Part shown: positions 7,999 to 16,788 of the stretch, piece after piece | How positions within the stretch are numbered: the stretch's first letter is position 1 | Layout of the letters: each line of letters begins with the position of its first letter | Assembly (NCBI GenBank): GCA_046346965.1 | Contig: JAXMHB010000013.1 | Location: 65,509 to 129,508 of the forward strand | Reading direction: 5' to 3' | From: JAXMHB01 sp046346965 | Lineage (GTDB): Bacteria > Pseudomonadota > Gammaproteobacteria > Xanthomonadales > SZUA-5 | Length of the DNA stretch: 64,000 nt | Made by a program: the position numbers and the translations under genes | The notes under the pieces: generated by a model | What the model saw: only the letters and a program-made list of their open reading frames with translations | The model's database searches: none | What the model was told of the DNA's origin: nothing

Positions 7999-9369
7999 AT
8001 GCATGAGCGTAGTTCACCTGGTCGCCAGCCCCTCGCGCACGCGCGCCGCCTCGGCCTGGCGGCCGCCACTTGGCTGATGCTGAGCGGCCTGCTTGGCACC
8101 GGTCCCGCGGCCGCCGCAGACCGCGCGCCAGCCTTTCCGGGCGCGCTCGGCTGGGCCGCCGACACGCCGGGCGGACGCGGCGGACGCATCCTCCGCGTCA
8201 GCAATCTCAACGCCAGCGGACCGGGCAGTTTCGCCGATGCCGTGCAGCAGCGCGGCCCGCGCATCGTGGTGTTCGAGGTCGGTGGCGTCATCGACCTCGG
8301 CGCGCAGACGCTGACGATCACCGAACCGTTTTTGACCATCGCTGGACAAACCGGTCCCTACCCCGGCATTACACTGATCCGCGGCGGCATCGACATCGCC
8401 ACGCATGATGTGGTCGTGCGGCATCTGCGCGTGCGACCAGGCTCGGCGGGCGCCGCGCCGATGAGCGGCAAGGACTTCGACGCCATCTCCACCGTGGCCG
8501 CACACGACGTAATCGTCGATCACTGCTCGCTGACCTGGGCCAGCGACGAGAACCTGTCGGCCTCCGGGCCGCGCTTCGCCGAGGGTGGCAAGACGCTCGC
8601 TGATTTCCGCGCCGCCACCTCGCACCGGATCACCTTCAGCCACAACCTGATCGCTGAAGGGCTGGCGCACTCCACCCACGCCAAGGGCGAGCACAGCAAA
8701 GGCTCGCTGATCCACGACCACGTGCAGCAGATCCTGATCGTCGGCAATCTGTACGCGCACAACTACGAGCGCAGTCCGATGTTCAAGGCCGATGTCAGCG
8801 GCCAGATCATCAACAACCTGATCTACGATCCCGGCCAGCGCGCCGTGCACTACAACCTGATTCCGGAGGAATGGGCCGGCCACGAGTACGCTGTCGGGCG
8901 CATGGTGCTGATTGGCAATGTGCTGCGCGCCGGCCCGTCGACGCCCACACCGCTGGCGCTGTTGATGCTGGGGGGCTCGGGCGATCTGGAAGTCCACGCG
9001 CGCGACAACCTCGCGGTGGATCGCATCGGCGAGCCGCTGCCGCAGCGCGGTCGCTACACCACCTCCAGCGCACGCTTCATCGACATCGAGGCCCCGCCGC
9101 TGGCGCCCGGCGTGCAGCCGCAGCCGGCGACAGACGTGCAGGACTGGGTGATCTCCAACGCCGGCGCGCGCCCCTGGGACCGCGATGACGTCGACCGTCG
9201 CATCGTCGCCAACGTGATCGAAGGCCGCGGCAAGATCATCGATCACGAGGACGAGGTCGGCGGCTACCCGCACTACGAGCCCACTGCGCAGCCCTTCGTC
9301 GAAGCCGATTGGGATCTCGTCACGATGGAACCGCGCCGGCCGCTGTGGCGGCGGCCACCGCCGAAGTAA
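7999..9369 (+). CDS. Secreted pectate-lyase-like beta-helix protein
   Basis: The 456-residue product has a long positively charged N-terminus, a hydrophobic core near residues 20-40 and an AAAADRAPAFPGALGWA junction, consistent with export. The mature protein starts with the PGALGWAADTPGGRGG pattern usual at the N-terminus of bacterial pectate-lyase-like proteins and continues with parallel-beta-helix turns (FLTIAGQTGPYPGITL, HDVIVDHCSLTWASDEN, PMFKADVSGQIINNLIYD). Such enzymes cleave polygalacturonate or a related acidic polysaccharide by beta-elimination. The ATG at 7999 follows GGGAGGGGC at good spacing. Divergent to the FAH/TRAP operon, it may release the oligomers or uronates that the transporter takes up. 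The exact polysaccharide is not known. Confidence 0.85.
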   Translation: MHERSSPGRQPLAHARRLGLAAATWLMLSGLLGTGPAAAADRAPAFPGALGWAADTPGGRGGRILRVSNLNASGPGSFADAVQQRGPRIVVFEVGGVIDLGAQTLTITEPFLTIAGQTGPYPGITLIRGGIDIATHDVVVRHLRVRPGSAGAAPMSGKDFDAISTVAAHDVIVDHCSLTWASDENLSASGPRFAEGGKTLADFRAATSHRITFSHNLIAEGLAHSTHAKGEHSKGSLIHDHVQQILIVGNLYAHNYERSPMFKADVSGQIINNLIYDPGQRAVHYNLIPEEWAGHEYAVGRMVLIGNVLRAGPSTPTPLALLMLGGSGDLEVHARDNLAVDRIGEPLPQRGRYTTSSARFIDIEAPPLAPGVQPQPATDVQDWVISNAGARPWDRDDVDRRIVANVIEGRGKIIDHEDEVGGYPHYEPTAQPFVEADWDLVTMEPRRPLWRRPPPK

Positions 9370-9455
9370 GCGCGCATCGAGGCGGGCCGCGCGTCGCAGC
9401 CAAGGGCTTCACGCGGCATCCGCCATTGTCGTCGCATCCACTGCTGGAGCCGGCC

Positions 9456-10352
9456 ATGCACGATATGCGCGACCCCACCCTCGACTTCGACCCCGGCGTC
9501 TGGCCGCTGTTTGATCGCTACGTCCACGGCGATATCGACCGCCGCACCTTTCTGCGCGAGGCGGCGAAGTTCACGACCGGCGCACTGACGGCGACGGCGC
9601 TGCTCGGCCTGCTGTCGCCGCGCTTTGCCGAGGCGCAGAAGATCGCGCCCGACGACGCACGCGTGCGGACGCAGCGACTGCTGATCGACTCGCCCGCCGG
9701 CTACGGGCAGATCGGCGCCTATGAAGCGCGTCCGGCCGATGCCACCGGCGCCTTGCCGCGCGTGCTGGTGATCCACGAGAACCGCGGCTTGAACCCGCAT
9801 ATCGAGGACGTCACCCGACGTTTTGCGCTGGCTGGCTATTGCGCGCTGGCGCCCGATGCCCTGCATCCGCTCGGCGGCTATCCCGGCAACGAGGACGAGG
9901 CGCGCGCCCGGTTTCAGACGCTGGATCAGGCCAAAACGCGCGCGGACTTCCTCGCCGCCGCGCGCCATTTGCTGAGCCTGGACGGCGGCAGCGCGCGTAT
10001 CGGCGTCGTCGGCTTCTGCTGGGGCGGCGGCATGAGCAACTGGCTGGCCACGCAGCTCCCCGAGGTCGCCGCCGCCGCGCCCTTCTACGGCATGGCGCCA
10101 CCCGCTGACAGCGTCGCCGCCATCCGCGCCGAGCTGCTGGTGGTGCTGGCCGAGAACGATGAGCGCATCAACGCCAGCTGGCCAGCCTTCGAGCAGGCGC
10201 TCAAGGCCGCCGGCACCCGCTATCAGTTGCTGCAGCCTGCCGGCACCCAACACGGCTTCCACAACGACACCACGCCGCGCCACCACCCGCAGGCGGCGGC
10301 GCAAGCCTGGGAGGCGACGCTGGCCTTGTTCGGGCGAACATTGGACGTTTAG
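9456..10352 (+). CDS. Dienelactone hydrolase family protein, exported
   Basis: This 298-residue alpha/beta hydrolase shows the complete dienelactone-hydrolase triad: nucleophile Cys188 in GFCWGGG, Asp235 in ENDERI and His266 in GTQHGFHND. The N-terminus (RRTFLREAAKFTTGALTATALLGLL) resembles a twin-arginine signal, starting after about 30 charged residues, so the enzyme may act in the periplasm. DLH-family proteins open lactones or act as general esterases. The ATG at 9456 gives the full N-terminus seen in related secreted DLH proteins. It follows the pectate-lyase-like gene by 86 bp on the same strand; a functional link is possible but not shown. The stop codon adjoins the 48-bp repeat element. 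Confidence 0.9.
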   Translation: MHDMRDPTLDFDPGVWPLFDRYVHGDIDRRTFLREAAKFTTGALTATALLGLLSPRFAEAQKIAPDDARVRTQRLLIDSPAGYGQIGAYEARPADATGALPRVLVIHENRGLNPHIEDVTRRFALAGYCALAPDALHPLGGYPGNEDEARARFQTLDQAKTRADFLAAARHLLSLDGGSARIGVVGFCWGGGMSNWLATQLPEVAAAAPFYGMAPPADSVAAIRAELLVVLAENDERINASWPAFEQALKAAGTRYQLLQPAGTQHGFHNDTTPRHHPQAAAQAWEATLALFGRTLDV

Positions 10353-10660
10353 AGCACGAGGGTACGCTCAAGCAAGGCGGAGGGCACGAGGGCACGCAAA
10401 GCACGGGGACACGCTCAAGCAAAGCGGAGGGCACGAGGGCACGTAAGAGCACGAGGGCACGCTTAAGCAAGGCGGAGGGCACGAGGGCACGTAAGGGCTA
10501 AAGCCAAGAGCCAAGCGCTACCGTGGTGGATTGGCTCTTGACTCACGCTCTTGGTCTGCGAGCCTTTTCGTGCCCTCGTGCCCTCGTGCCCTCGTGCACT
10601 CGATCCGGCGCGGCGGTGCCGCGCAAGCGCTGCCCTTTGCCCCTCGTGCTTCTGCGCGCC
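10351..10660. repeat. Inverted element with three 48-bp units, copy 1
   Basis: Three direct units of about 48 bp (near 10351, 10400 and 10447) each contain GAGGGCACGAGGGCACG, an octamer-based repeat. After a small inner hairpin (AAGCCAAGAGCCAA at 10501-10514 against TTGGCTCTTG at 10531-10540), the opposite strand of the octamer array appears at 10568-10600. It is followed by a conserved tail containing CTCGATCCGGC and GCGCTGCCCTTTGCCCCTC. The same modules recur at 25866-26130. It fills the gap between two convergent genes and can fold into a long hairpin. Confidence 0.8.
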
Positions 10661-10668
10661 TCTCCGCG

Positions 10669-11064
10669 TCAGCGCCCCCAGATTTCGACGCGGGCCTGGT
10701 CGCGCGACAGTTCGGTATCGCCGATGACGCCAATCGCCTTGACGCAGCGTTCGCCGCCGCGCAGATCGATCCAGCGTGACTGGCCGTGCTCGGGGATGCG
10801 TTCGCGCAGCGGCAGCGTGTCGACGGCGCCGTTCTTGTAGCGCACCCACAGGCGCTCGATCTCGACCTGGCCGCGATCGATGCGGATCTGCACGGCGTTG
10901 ATGCCCTTGCGGCATTTGGCAAAGGCCAACACGTCCTTGTCGTTCTCCACCCGCGTGAGATAGGTCACGCCGAGCAGACGTGGATCATCCGCCTGCGCCG
11001 CGCGCGGCAGCGCGCTGGCGCCCAGCGTCAGCAACATGGCAGCCAGCACCGTCATCGTTCGCAT
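10669..11064 (-). CDS. Small secreted protein, DUF2541-like
   Basis: The 131-residue product has a clear signal peptide (MRTMTVLAAMLLTLGASALP with an AQA cleavage region). The mature part contains DPRLLGVTYLTR, a CRKGI segment, a WVRYKNGA strand, SRWIDLRGGERCVKAIGV and a C-terminal IEIWG-like end. This pattern of two cysteines, a Trp-Ile-Asp-Leu turn and a final short strand resembles the E. coli YaaI/DUF2541 family, which lacks a known function. The ATG at 11064 begins the signal peptide. The gene is downstream of the AMP nucleosidase gene on the same strand with a 94-bp gap. Confidence 0.75.
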   Translation of the reverse strand: MRTMTVLAAMLLTLGASALPRAAQADDPRLLGVTYLTRVENDKDVLAFAKCRKGINAVQIRIDRGQVEIERLWVRYKNGAVDTLPLRERIPEHGQSRWIDLRGGERCVKAIGVIGDTELSRDQARVEIWGR

Positions 11065-11158
11065 ATCGAGCCTCCGCACTCTGTGGGTCGGTGCCTGCCG
11101 CAAACGCGCCAGCGCCGCAGGCGTTGACAGTCTGCACCCGCCGCCCCGCCGCCGCGTG

Positions 11159-11935
11159 CTACTCGTCGAAACGCAGATGCTTGACGCTCTTGCCGTCACG
11201 GCGGATCAGTTTGAGCGCTTCGACGCCGATCTCGATGTGGTTGTGCACGAAGTTCTCGGTGACCTTGCGATCGGAGGCCTCGGTCTTGACGCCTTCCGGC
11301 ACCATCGGCTGATCGCTGACCAGCAGCAGCGCGCCGGTCGGGATGCCGTTGGCGAAGCCGGCGGCGAAGATCGTCGCGGTTTCCATGTCGATGGCCATGC
11401 AGCGCGTCTTGCGCAGATAGGACTTGAAGTCCGCATCGTGTTCCCAGACCCGGCGGTTGGTGGTGTACACCGTGCCGGTCCAATAGTCGTGACCGAGATC
11501 GCGGATCATCGTCGACACCGCGCGCTGCAGCCTGAAGGCCGGCAGCGCCGGGACTTCCGGCAGCAGATAGTCGTTCGAGGTGCCCTCGCCGCGGATCGCC
11601 GCGATCGGCAGGATCAGATCGCCGAGCTGGTTTTTGCGCTTCAAACCACCGCACTTGCCCAGGAACAGCACGGCGCGCGGCTTGGCGGCACTGAGCAGGT
11701 CCATCATCGTCGCCGCGTTCGCGCTGCCCATGCCGAAGTTGATCATGGTGATGCCGTCCACCGTGGCGTTCGGCATCGCGCGGTCGCGACCGCGCACTTC
11801 CACGCCGCCGTGGCGGGCGAACACATCGACGTAATGCTGGAAGTTCGTCAGCAGGACATGGGCGCCAATCTCGGCGACCTCGGAACCGGTGTAGCGAGGC
11901 AACCAGTTGGCGACGATCTCAGCTTTGCTGCGCAT
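11159..11935 (-). CDS. amn: AMP nucleosidase, short form
   Basis: AMP nucleosidase hydrolyses AMP to adenine and ribose 5-phosphate in the cytoplasm. The 258-residue product is the compact type without the N-terminal regulatory domain of E. coli Amn. Phosphorylase-superfamily motifs are present: INFGMGSANAATMMDLLS, LFLGKCGGL, the base-binding GEGTSNDYL region, CMAIDMETATIFAAG containing the Met-Glu that contacts ribose, and LLLVSDQPM with the Asp expected to protonate the base. The C-terminal FVHNHIEIGVEAL helix matches the short-AMN pattern. The start ATG at 11935 precedes MRSKAEIVANWLPRYTG, a usual beginning for this group. Confidence 0.9.
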   Translation of the reverse strand: MRSKAEIVANWLPRYTGSEVAEIGAHVLLTNFQHYVDVFARHGGVEVRGRDRAMPNATVDGITMINFGMGSANAATMMDLLSAAKPRAVLFLGKCGGLKRKNQLGDLILPIAAIRGEGTSNDYLLPEVPALPAFRLQRAVSTMIRDLGHDYWTGTVYTTNRRVWEHDADFKSYLRKTRCMAIDMETATIFAAGFANGIPTGALLLVSDQPMVPEGVKTEASDRKVTENFVHNHIEIGVEALKLIRRDGKSVKHLRFDE

Positions 11936-12012
11936 GCAATGACCCTCAGTGCGGGGCCCGTATTCTGCGCGCAAGCCCGCCGCTTGCGTGAGGCAGGCGG
12001 CGGGCGATCCCC

Positions 12013-12348
12013 TCAGCGCGCTTGCAGCGCCGCGGTCGTCGTGGCACCGCCCGCGCGCAAGGCTTCGATGGTACGTGCGTGCACCTCGATCTCGGCCATC
12101 TTGATGAAGTCGTCCACCACGCGTCCCTCGATGCGCACCACCTGACCGTCGCTGAGACGGCTGCGCTGTGCGCTGGTGCCGTACACCAGCACGCGCTCGC
12201 CAGCGACGTCCAGCCAGAAGCTGCTGCCGGACTGGAAGCCCACCACCGTGCCCTGCATCTGCACCGGCGCGCCCGGGGTGTAATCCGCGGCGGTGGCGGA
12301 CAGTGAAACCAGCGTGAGCGCGGCGAGGGCGATGCGGCGTGCGTACAT
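12013..12348 (-). CDS. Small periplasmic OB-fold-like protein
   Basis: The 111-residue product begins with a signal peptide (MYARRIALAALTLVSLSATA) preceded by a strong AGGAGAG ribosome site, which decides the start. The mature domain has alternating strands (VQMQGTVVGFQSGSSFWLDV, RVLVYGT, VVRIEGRVVDDF), suggesting a small OB-fold like the periplasmic BOF/YgiW or NirD-type domains. No catalytic residues stand out and no cysteines are present. It is upstream of and in line with amn, 77 bp away. The role is unknown. Confidence 0.7.
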   Translation of the reverse strand: MYARRIALAALTLVSLSATAADYTPGAPVQMQGTVVGFQSGSSFWLDVAGERVLVYGTSAQRSRLSDGQVVRIEGRVVDDFIKMAEIEVHARTIEALRAGGATTTAALQAR

Positions 12349-12603
12349 GGGACTCTCCTGCAGGACGACCACGAGGTCGGTCGACGTGCAGCGATGCTGC
12401 GCCCGGCCACGCGCCGCAGAGTGCGAACCATGCCGCAATTGCAGCGAAAGGTGACCGCTGCGATGCAGACTTCTGTCGAGCGCTCGTCAAATCAAAAACT
12501 TGGCGCACAGCGGGTGGCCCCGCGCGACGCCGATTCCGTTGCGCGGCCCTTGCGCTGAGGTCGTTCGCCCCAACCTCGTGGCCCTTTCCAGGCAGGCGCC
12601 GGC

Positions 12604-14379
12604 ATGTCCGCAACTCCCTCCGCGACCCCCTCGACGAGCGCGCGCGTCGCCCGCGAACTGTGGCCCTACATCGTCCAGCACCGCGCCCGCATCGCGCTGG
12701 TGCTCAGCCTGCTGGCGCTGGCCAAGATCGCCAATCTCGGTGTGCCGATCAGCTTCAAGGCGATCGTCGATGCGCTCTCGCCCACCGAGCAGGCGCTGGC
12801 GATCCCGGCGCTGATGCTGCTGGGCTACGGTCTGCTGCGGCTGTCGGCGGCGATCTGCGGCGAGATGCGCACCATTCTGTTCGCGCGCGTCCACATCGGC
12901 GCCAAGCGCAAGGCGGCGCTGGATACCTTTCGCCACGTGCACAACCTCGGCCTGCGCTTCCACCTGGAGCGCCGGACCGGCGGCCTGTCGCGCGTGATCG
13001 AGCGCGGCACCGGGGCGATCGAGGACTTTCTGTACTACTGCGTGATCACGATTGCGCCCACGGTGTTCGAGATCACCATCGCCACCGCCTGGCTGCTGTA
13101 CGCCTACCCCAATCTGTTCGCGTTCACCACGCTGCTGACGCTGGCGGCCTATGTGGTGGTCACCATCGTCGTCACCGAATGGCGCACGCGCTACTACCGG
13201 CGCATGGTGGAGGCCGACAACGAGTCCTCGGCGCGCGCGGTCGACAGCCTGCTGAACTACGAGACGGTCAAGTACTTCGCCAACGAGGAGCACGAGGCGC
13301 GCAAATTCGATGAGCAACTGGACCACTGGCAGCGCGCGGCCGAGAAAAGCTGGTTCACGCTGGGCGTGCTGAATGCCGCGCAGGCCACGGTGATTGCCAT
13401 CGGCCTGACCGTGCTGATGATTCTGGCCGCGCGCGAGGTCAGCGCCGGACGCATGACGGTGGGCGATCTGGTGCTGGTCAACACCCTGCTGATCCAGCTG
13501 TTCGTGCCGCTCAACATCCTCGGCATGATGTACCGCGACATCAAGCAGGCGCTGACCGACATGGGGCGCATGTTCGATCTGCTGGCCGAGAGCCGCGAGA
13601 TCGTCGATGTGCCCGGCGCGTCGGCGCTGACGGTCAGCGGCGGCCACATCGCCTTCGACGCCGTCGCCTTTGCCTACGATGCGCGCCGGCCGATCCTGAA
13701 GGGCGTCAGCTTCGAGGTGCCCGCCGGCCAGAAGGTCGCCGTGGTCGGCGCCAGCGGCGCCGGCAAGAGCACGCTGGCGCGCTTGCTGTATCGCTTCTAC
13801 GACGTCGGCGCCGGCAGCATCCGCATCGACGGCCAGGAACTGCGCGCCGTCACCCAGCACTCCTTGCGTCAGGCGATCGGCATCGTGCCGCAGGACACCG
13901 TGCTGTTCAACGACACGCTGTACTCGAACATCGCCTACGGCCGCCCTTCGGCCAGCCGCGAAGAAGTGATCGCCGCCGCGCGCGCGGCGCAGATCCACGA
14001 GTTCATCGAGCGCCTGCCGGATGGCTATGACACCATCGTGGGCGAGCGCGGGCTGAAACTCTCGGGCGGCGAGAAGCAGCGCGTCGCCATCGCCCGCACG
14101 CTGCTGAAAAATCCGCCGATCTTGTTGTTCGACGAGGCCACCAGCGCGCTCGACACCGCCACTGAGCGCGAGATCCAGGCGCAACTCGATGCCATCGCAC
14201 GCAATCGCACCACGCTGGTGATCGCGCATCGCTTGTCCACCGTGGTCGGCGCCGATCAGATCCTGGTGATGGACGAGGGCCAGGTGGTCGAGCGCGGTAC
14301 CCACGAGGAGCTACTGGCGCGCGGCGGCGCCTACGCGCGCCTGTGGGAGTTGCAACAGGCCGAAGCGGCGGCCGACTGA
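12604..14379 (+). CDS. ABC transporter, Atm1/heavy-metal-tolerance type, fused permease and ATPase
   Basis: The 591-residue half transporter has six predicted membrane helices in its first ~310 residues, followed by a complete nucleotide-binding domain: Walker A GASGAGKST at 382-390, Q-loop VPQDTVLF, signature LSGGEKQR at 486-493, Walker B ILLFDEATSALD at about 506-517 and the switch His in VIAHRLST. The membrane domain carries the LNYETVKYFANE segment characteristic of Atm1/HMT1/MsbA-like exporters in the iron-sulfur or glutathione-conjugate group. As a homodimer in the inner membrane it probably exports glutathione-linked metals or sulfur species. It is followed by a separate phosphotransferase gene 58 bp downstream. 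Confidence 0.92.
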   Translation: MSATPSATPSTSARVARELWPYIVQHRARIALVLSLLALAKIANLGVPISFKAIVDALSPTEQALAIPALMLLGYGLLRLSAAICGEMRTILFARVHIGAKRKAALDTFRHVHNLGLRFHLERRTGGLSRVIERGTGAIEDFLYYCVITIAPTVFEITIATAWLLYAYPNLFAFTTLLTLAAYVVVTIVVTEWRTRYYRRMVEADNESSARAVDSLLNYETVKYFANEEHEARKFDEQLDHWQRAAEKSWFTLGVLNAAQATVIAIGLTVLMILAAREVSAGRMTVGDLVLVNTLLIQLFVPLNILGMMYRDIKQALTDMGRMFDLLAESREIVDVPGASALTVSGGHIAFDAVAFAYDARRPILKGVSFEVPAGQKVAVVGASGAGKSTLARLLYRFYDVGAGSIRIDGQELRAVTQHSLRQAIGIVPQDTVLFNDTLYSNIAYGRPSASREEVIAAARAAQIHEFIERLPDGYDTIVGERGLKLSGGEKQRVAIARTLLKNPPILLFDEATSALDTATEREIQAQLDAIARNRTTLVIAHRLSTVVGADQILVMDEGQVVERGTHEELLARGGAYARLWELQQAEAAAD

Positions 14380-14437
14380 GCCCGCGGGCGGCATGCGGCC
14401 TTATGATCGGGCGACTGCCCGGATTCCGACGCCGCCC

Positions 14438-15463
14438 ATGACCGATGTGTTTGCCCTGCCCGACGCCGCGCTGGCCCAGTACCTGGAGCAGCAGGTCCCC
14501 GGCTTTCGCGGCCCGCTGCGCTCGACCAAGTTCAAGGGCGGTCAGTCCAATCCCACCTATCTGATCGAGGCCGACTCCGGCCTCTACGTGCTGCGGCGCA
14601 AACCGCCGGGTCAGCTGCTGGCCTCGGCGCACGCGGTCGACCGCGAGTTCCGCGTGCTCAGCGCGCTGGCCGACAGCGCCGTGCCGGTCGCGCGTCCGCT
14701 GCATCTGTGCCGCGACGACAGCGTGATCGGCTCGATGTTCTATCTGATGAGCCATGTCAGCGGAACGATCTACTGGGATCCGTCGCTGCCGGAGCTCGCC
14801 CCGCTGCAACGCGCCGGCTATTACGACGAGATCATCCGCGTGCTGGCGGCGCTGCATGCGCTCGACGTCCAGGCGCTGGGGCTCGGCGACTACGGCAAGC
14901 CCGGCAGTTACTTCGAGCGCCAGCTAAAGCGCTGGACCGAGCAATACCGCGCCAGCGAACTGGAGACGATTGCGCCGATGGAGGCGCTGATCGCGTGGCT
15001 GGGCGCGCATGTGCCGCCGGACGACGGCGCGGTCGCGCTGGCGCACGGCGATTGGCGCATCGACAACCTGATCTTCGCCGCCGACGCCCCCAGAATTCTC
15101 GCGGTGGTCGATTGGGAGCTGTCGACGCTGGGCCACCCGCTCGCCGATCTCGGCTACTTCTGCATGGCCCTGCGGCTGCCGCGCAATCCGGTGATTCCCG
15201 GCCTGCTCGGCATGGACCGCGCCGCCCTCGGCATTCCCTCCGAGGAGGCGCTGGTGGCGCGCTACGCTGAACTCAGCGGACGCGATCCCGGCGCCCACTG
15301 GCCCTTCATCCTGGCCTTCAACTTCTTCCGCCTCGCCGCCATCGCGCAAGGCGTTGCCAAGCGCGCGCGCCAGGGCAATGCCTCGAACGCACGCGCGGAA
15401 GACACCGGTCGGATGGTGGCGGTAGTGGCCGGTCTCGGCGTCGACGTTGCGCACGCCGGCTGA
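14438..15463 (+). CDS. Phosphotransferase-family protein (APH / ACAD10-11 kinase-like)
   Basis: The 341-residue protein has the aminoglycoside-phosphotransferase fold. Visible motifs are the nucleotide loop region FKGGQSNPTYLIE, the beta-3 lysine in LRRKPPG, the catalytic loop HGDWRIDNL at residues 203-211 with Asp205 and Asn210, and the metal-binding DWE at 225-227. The overall arrangement, including ILAVVDWELSTLGHPLADLGY, matches the kinase domain found fused to acyl-CoA dehydrogenases in ACAD10/11 and its bacterial stand-alone relatives, which phosphorylate 4-hydroxyacyl-CoA substrates in fatty-acid breakdown. An antibiotic-resistance role is unlikely. The ATG at 14438 was chosen over the longer open frame. 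Confidence 0.85.
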   Translation: MTDVFALPDAALAQYLEQQVPGFRGPLRSTKFKGGQSNPTYLIEADSGLYVLRRKPPGQLLASAHAVDREFRVLSALADSAVPVARPLHLCRDDSVIGSMFYLMSHVSGTIYWDPSLPELAPLQRAGYYDEIIRVLAALHALDVQALGLGDYGKPGSYFERQLKRWTEQYRASELETIAPMEALIAWLGAHVPPDDGAVALAHGDWRIDNLIFAADAPRILAVVDWELSTLGHPLADLGYFCMALRLPRNPVIPGLLGMDRAALGIPSEEALVARYAELSGRDPGAHWPFILAFNFFRLAAIAQGVAKRARQGNASNARAEDTGRMVAVVAGLGVDVAHAG

Positions 15464-15537
15464 CGCCAGACCCGCACGCGCCGGGACTCTGGCAGCCAGC
15501 GTTTTCTTCTGGCAGAATTCGCGGCCCTCGCGATCGT

Positions 15538-15614
15538 GGCTATGTAGCTCAGACGGTTAGAGCGCGGCACTCATAATGCTGAGGTCGGTGGTTCGATTCC
15601 ACCCATAGCCACCA
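15538..15614 (+). tRNA. tRNA-Met (CAU), elongator type
   Basis: The 77-nt sequence folds as a tRNA: acceptor stem GGCTATG paired with CATAGCC, D-arm GCTC..GAGC, anticodon loop CTCATAA with anticodon CAT, T-loop GGTTCGATTCC and an encoded CCA end. The body closely follows the E. coli elongator tRNA-Met rather than the initiator (base 1 pairs normally). A lysidine-modified tRNA-Ile2 also has CAU, but the acceptor and T-stem sequences favour methionine. It lies 12 bp upstream of queD. Confidence 0.95.
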
Positions 15615-15626
15615 CGATTCCCGCCG

Positions 15627-15989
15627 ATGGATATCTACAAGATCTTCTCGATCGAAGCTGCGCACCGGCTGCCCAACCTGCCGGCCACGCACAAGTGCTC
15701 GCGCCTGCACGGGCATTCTTTCCGCATCGAACTGCACGTCAGCGGCGACATCCAGGAGCCGGAAGGCTGGGTGATGGATTTTGCCGACGTCAAGCGCGCC
15801 TTCCAGCCGCTCTACGACCAGCTCGATCACCACTACTTGAACGACATTCCGGGCCTCGAAAACCCGACCAGCGAGCGTCTGGCGCAGTGGATCTGGGAGC
15901 AGCTCAAGCCCCGCCTTCCGCTGTTGTCGCTGGTGGTGGTGCACGAGACCTGCACCGCTGGCGCGCGTTACGCCGGCCCTGGGCGCTGA
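15627..15989 (+). CDS. queD: 6-carboxy-5,6,7,8-tetrahydropterin synthase
   Basis: QueD converts 7,8-dihydroneopterin triphosphate to 6-carboxytetrahydropterin, the second step in queuosine and 7-deazaguanine biosynthesis. The 120-residue length is normal. Zinc-binding histidines are His13 (EAAHRLPN), His28 and His30 (LHGHSF); the catalytic Cys24 sits in HKCSRLHGH. The DHHYLND motif and the C-terminal VHETCTAG segment that holds the pterin-binding glutamate are intact. It begins 12 bp after the tRNA-Met gene and may be transcribed with it. Confidence 0.95.
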   Translation: MDIYKIFSIEAAHRLPNLPATHKCSRLHGHSFRIELHVSGDIQEPEGWVMDFADVKRAFQPLYDQLDHHYLNDIPGLENPTSERLAQWIWEQLKPRLPLLSLVVVHETCTAGARYAGPGR

Positions 15990-16106
15990 CGGCACGCAAA
16001 CTGTGCGCCAGTTGGCAGTCCGCGGCGCCACCTGCCTGACCTCGTTCATCGTGATCCAGCGGGCGACGGCGCTATGCTCCGGGCTCATCTGCTACAGGGG
16101 CGGATC

Positions 16107-16697
16107 ATGCGTGTAAGTCGCTGGACACTGGCCTTGCTGCTTTGCGCCAGTGTAGAAGGATCGGCGGTCAGTCTCGCCGGCGTGGACATTCCGCCGCTGG
16201 TGCGGGTGGAAAGCGGCTCGCGCCCGTGGCCACTGCTAGGCACCGCCATGGTGCACCGCAGCTTCATTCCCTTCTACGGCTTGGCTATGCACGGCCCCGC
16301 CGATGCCGGCCAACGCGAGGACATCGGCCTCGGCCTGACGCCGGTGCAGATCACGCTGGTGTGGTACGCCAACGCGCTGCCAAAGGCGCAGGTGCAGGAG
16401 CACTTCCGCAAGATGTTCGAGCAAGTCGCCGACGCCGAGACCATGGCGCGCATCGGCTCACGGCTGGACAAATTTCTCGCCATATTGCCCGAAGCCGAGC
16501 GCGGCAAGCGCATCACGCTGTACTACACGCCGGACGCGGGTACGCTGGTGAGCGTGGAAGGCGGCGAGACCGCGCAGTTTGCCGGCATCGAATTCAATCG
16601 CACCTTGCTGGCCATCTGGCTGGGCCCGAAGGCCGATCCGGAAGTCAGCCGCGGCCTGCTCACGGCCCCCGACGCCGCTGCCGCACCCGCCTCCTGA
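16107..16697 (+). CDS. Exported chalcone-isomerase-like protein
   Basis: The 196-residue protein has a signal peptide (MRVSRWTLALLLCASVEGSA) and a mature domain resembling the bacterial chalcone-isomerase-like family. Matching features are the start VSLAGVDIPPLVRV, the FIPFYGLAMHGP strand pair, the ITLVWYANALPKAQVQEHF helix and a RITLYYTPDAGTLVSVEG hairpin before FAGIEFNRTLLAIWLG. In bacteria these periplasmic or lipid-linked proteins have no established reaction and lack the plant catalytic residues. The ATG at 16107 follows AGGGGCGG. A leucine leader region begins 90 bp downstream. Confidence 0.8.
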   Translation: MRVSRWTLALLLCASVEGSAVSLAGVDIPPLVRVESGSRPWPLLGTAMVHRSFIPFYGLAMHGPADAGQREDIGLGLTPVQITLVWYANALPKAQVQEHFRKMFEQVADAETMARIGSRLDKFLAILPEAERGKRITLYYTPDAGTLVSVEGGETAQFAGIEFNRTLLAIWLGPKADPEVSRGLLTAPDAAAAPAS

Positions 16698-16751
16698 ATC
16701 GACTTTGGTCGCGCTGGCGATCAATGCATACGCATACACATTCAGATCGGC

Positions 16752-16780
16752 TTGACAGCTCTGCGGCGGCGCGTGCACTC
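16752..16780 (+). promoter_or_regulatory. Possible promoter upstream of the leu leader
   Basis: A perfect -35 box TTGACA (16752-16757) is followed 17 bases later by GCACTC (16775-16780), a poor -10 box. If used, transcription would begin almost at the leader ATG. The upstream AT-richer segment with CATACGCATACACAT is an alternative -10 region. The assignment is tentative. Confidence 0.35.
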
Positions 16781-16788
16781 TCGCACCC

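Noticed and set aside
12487..14304. 605-residue minus-strand frame
   Set aside because: Antisense to the ABC transporter with intact Walker and signature motifs.
14438..15463. Aminoglycoside resistance gene
   Set aside because: The sequence fits the ACAD10/11-type kinase branch, and no resistance or mobile context is present.
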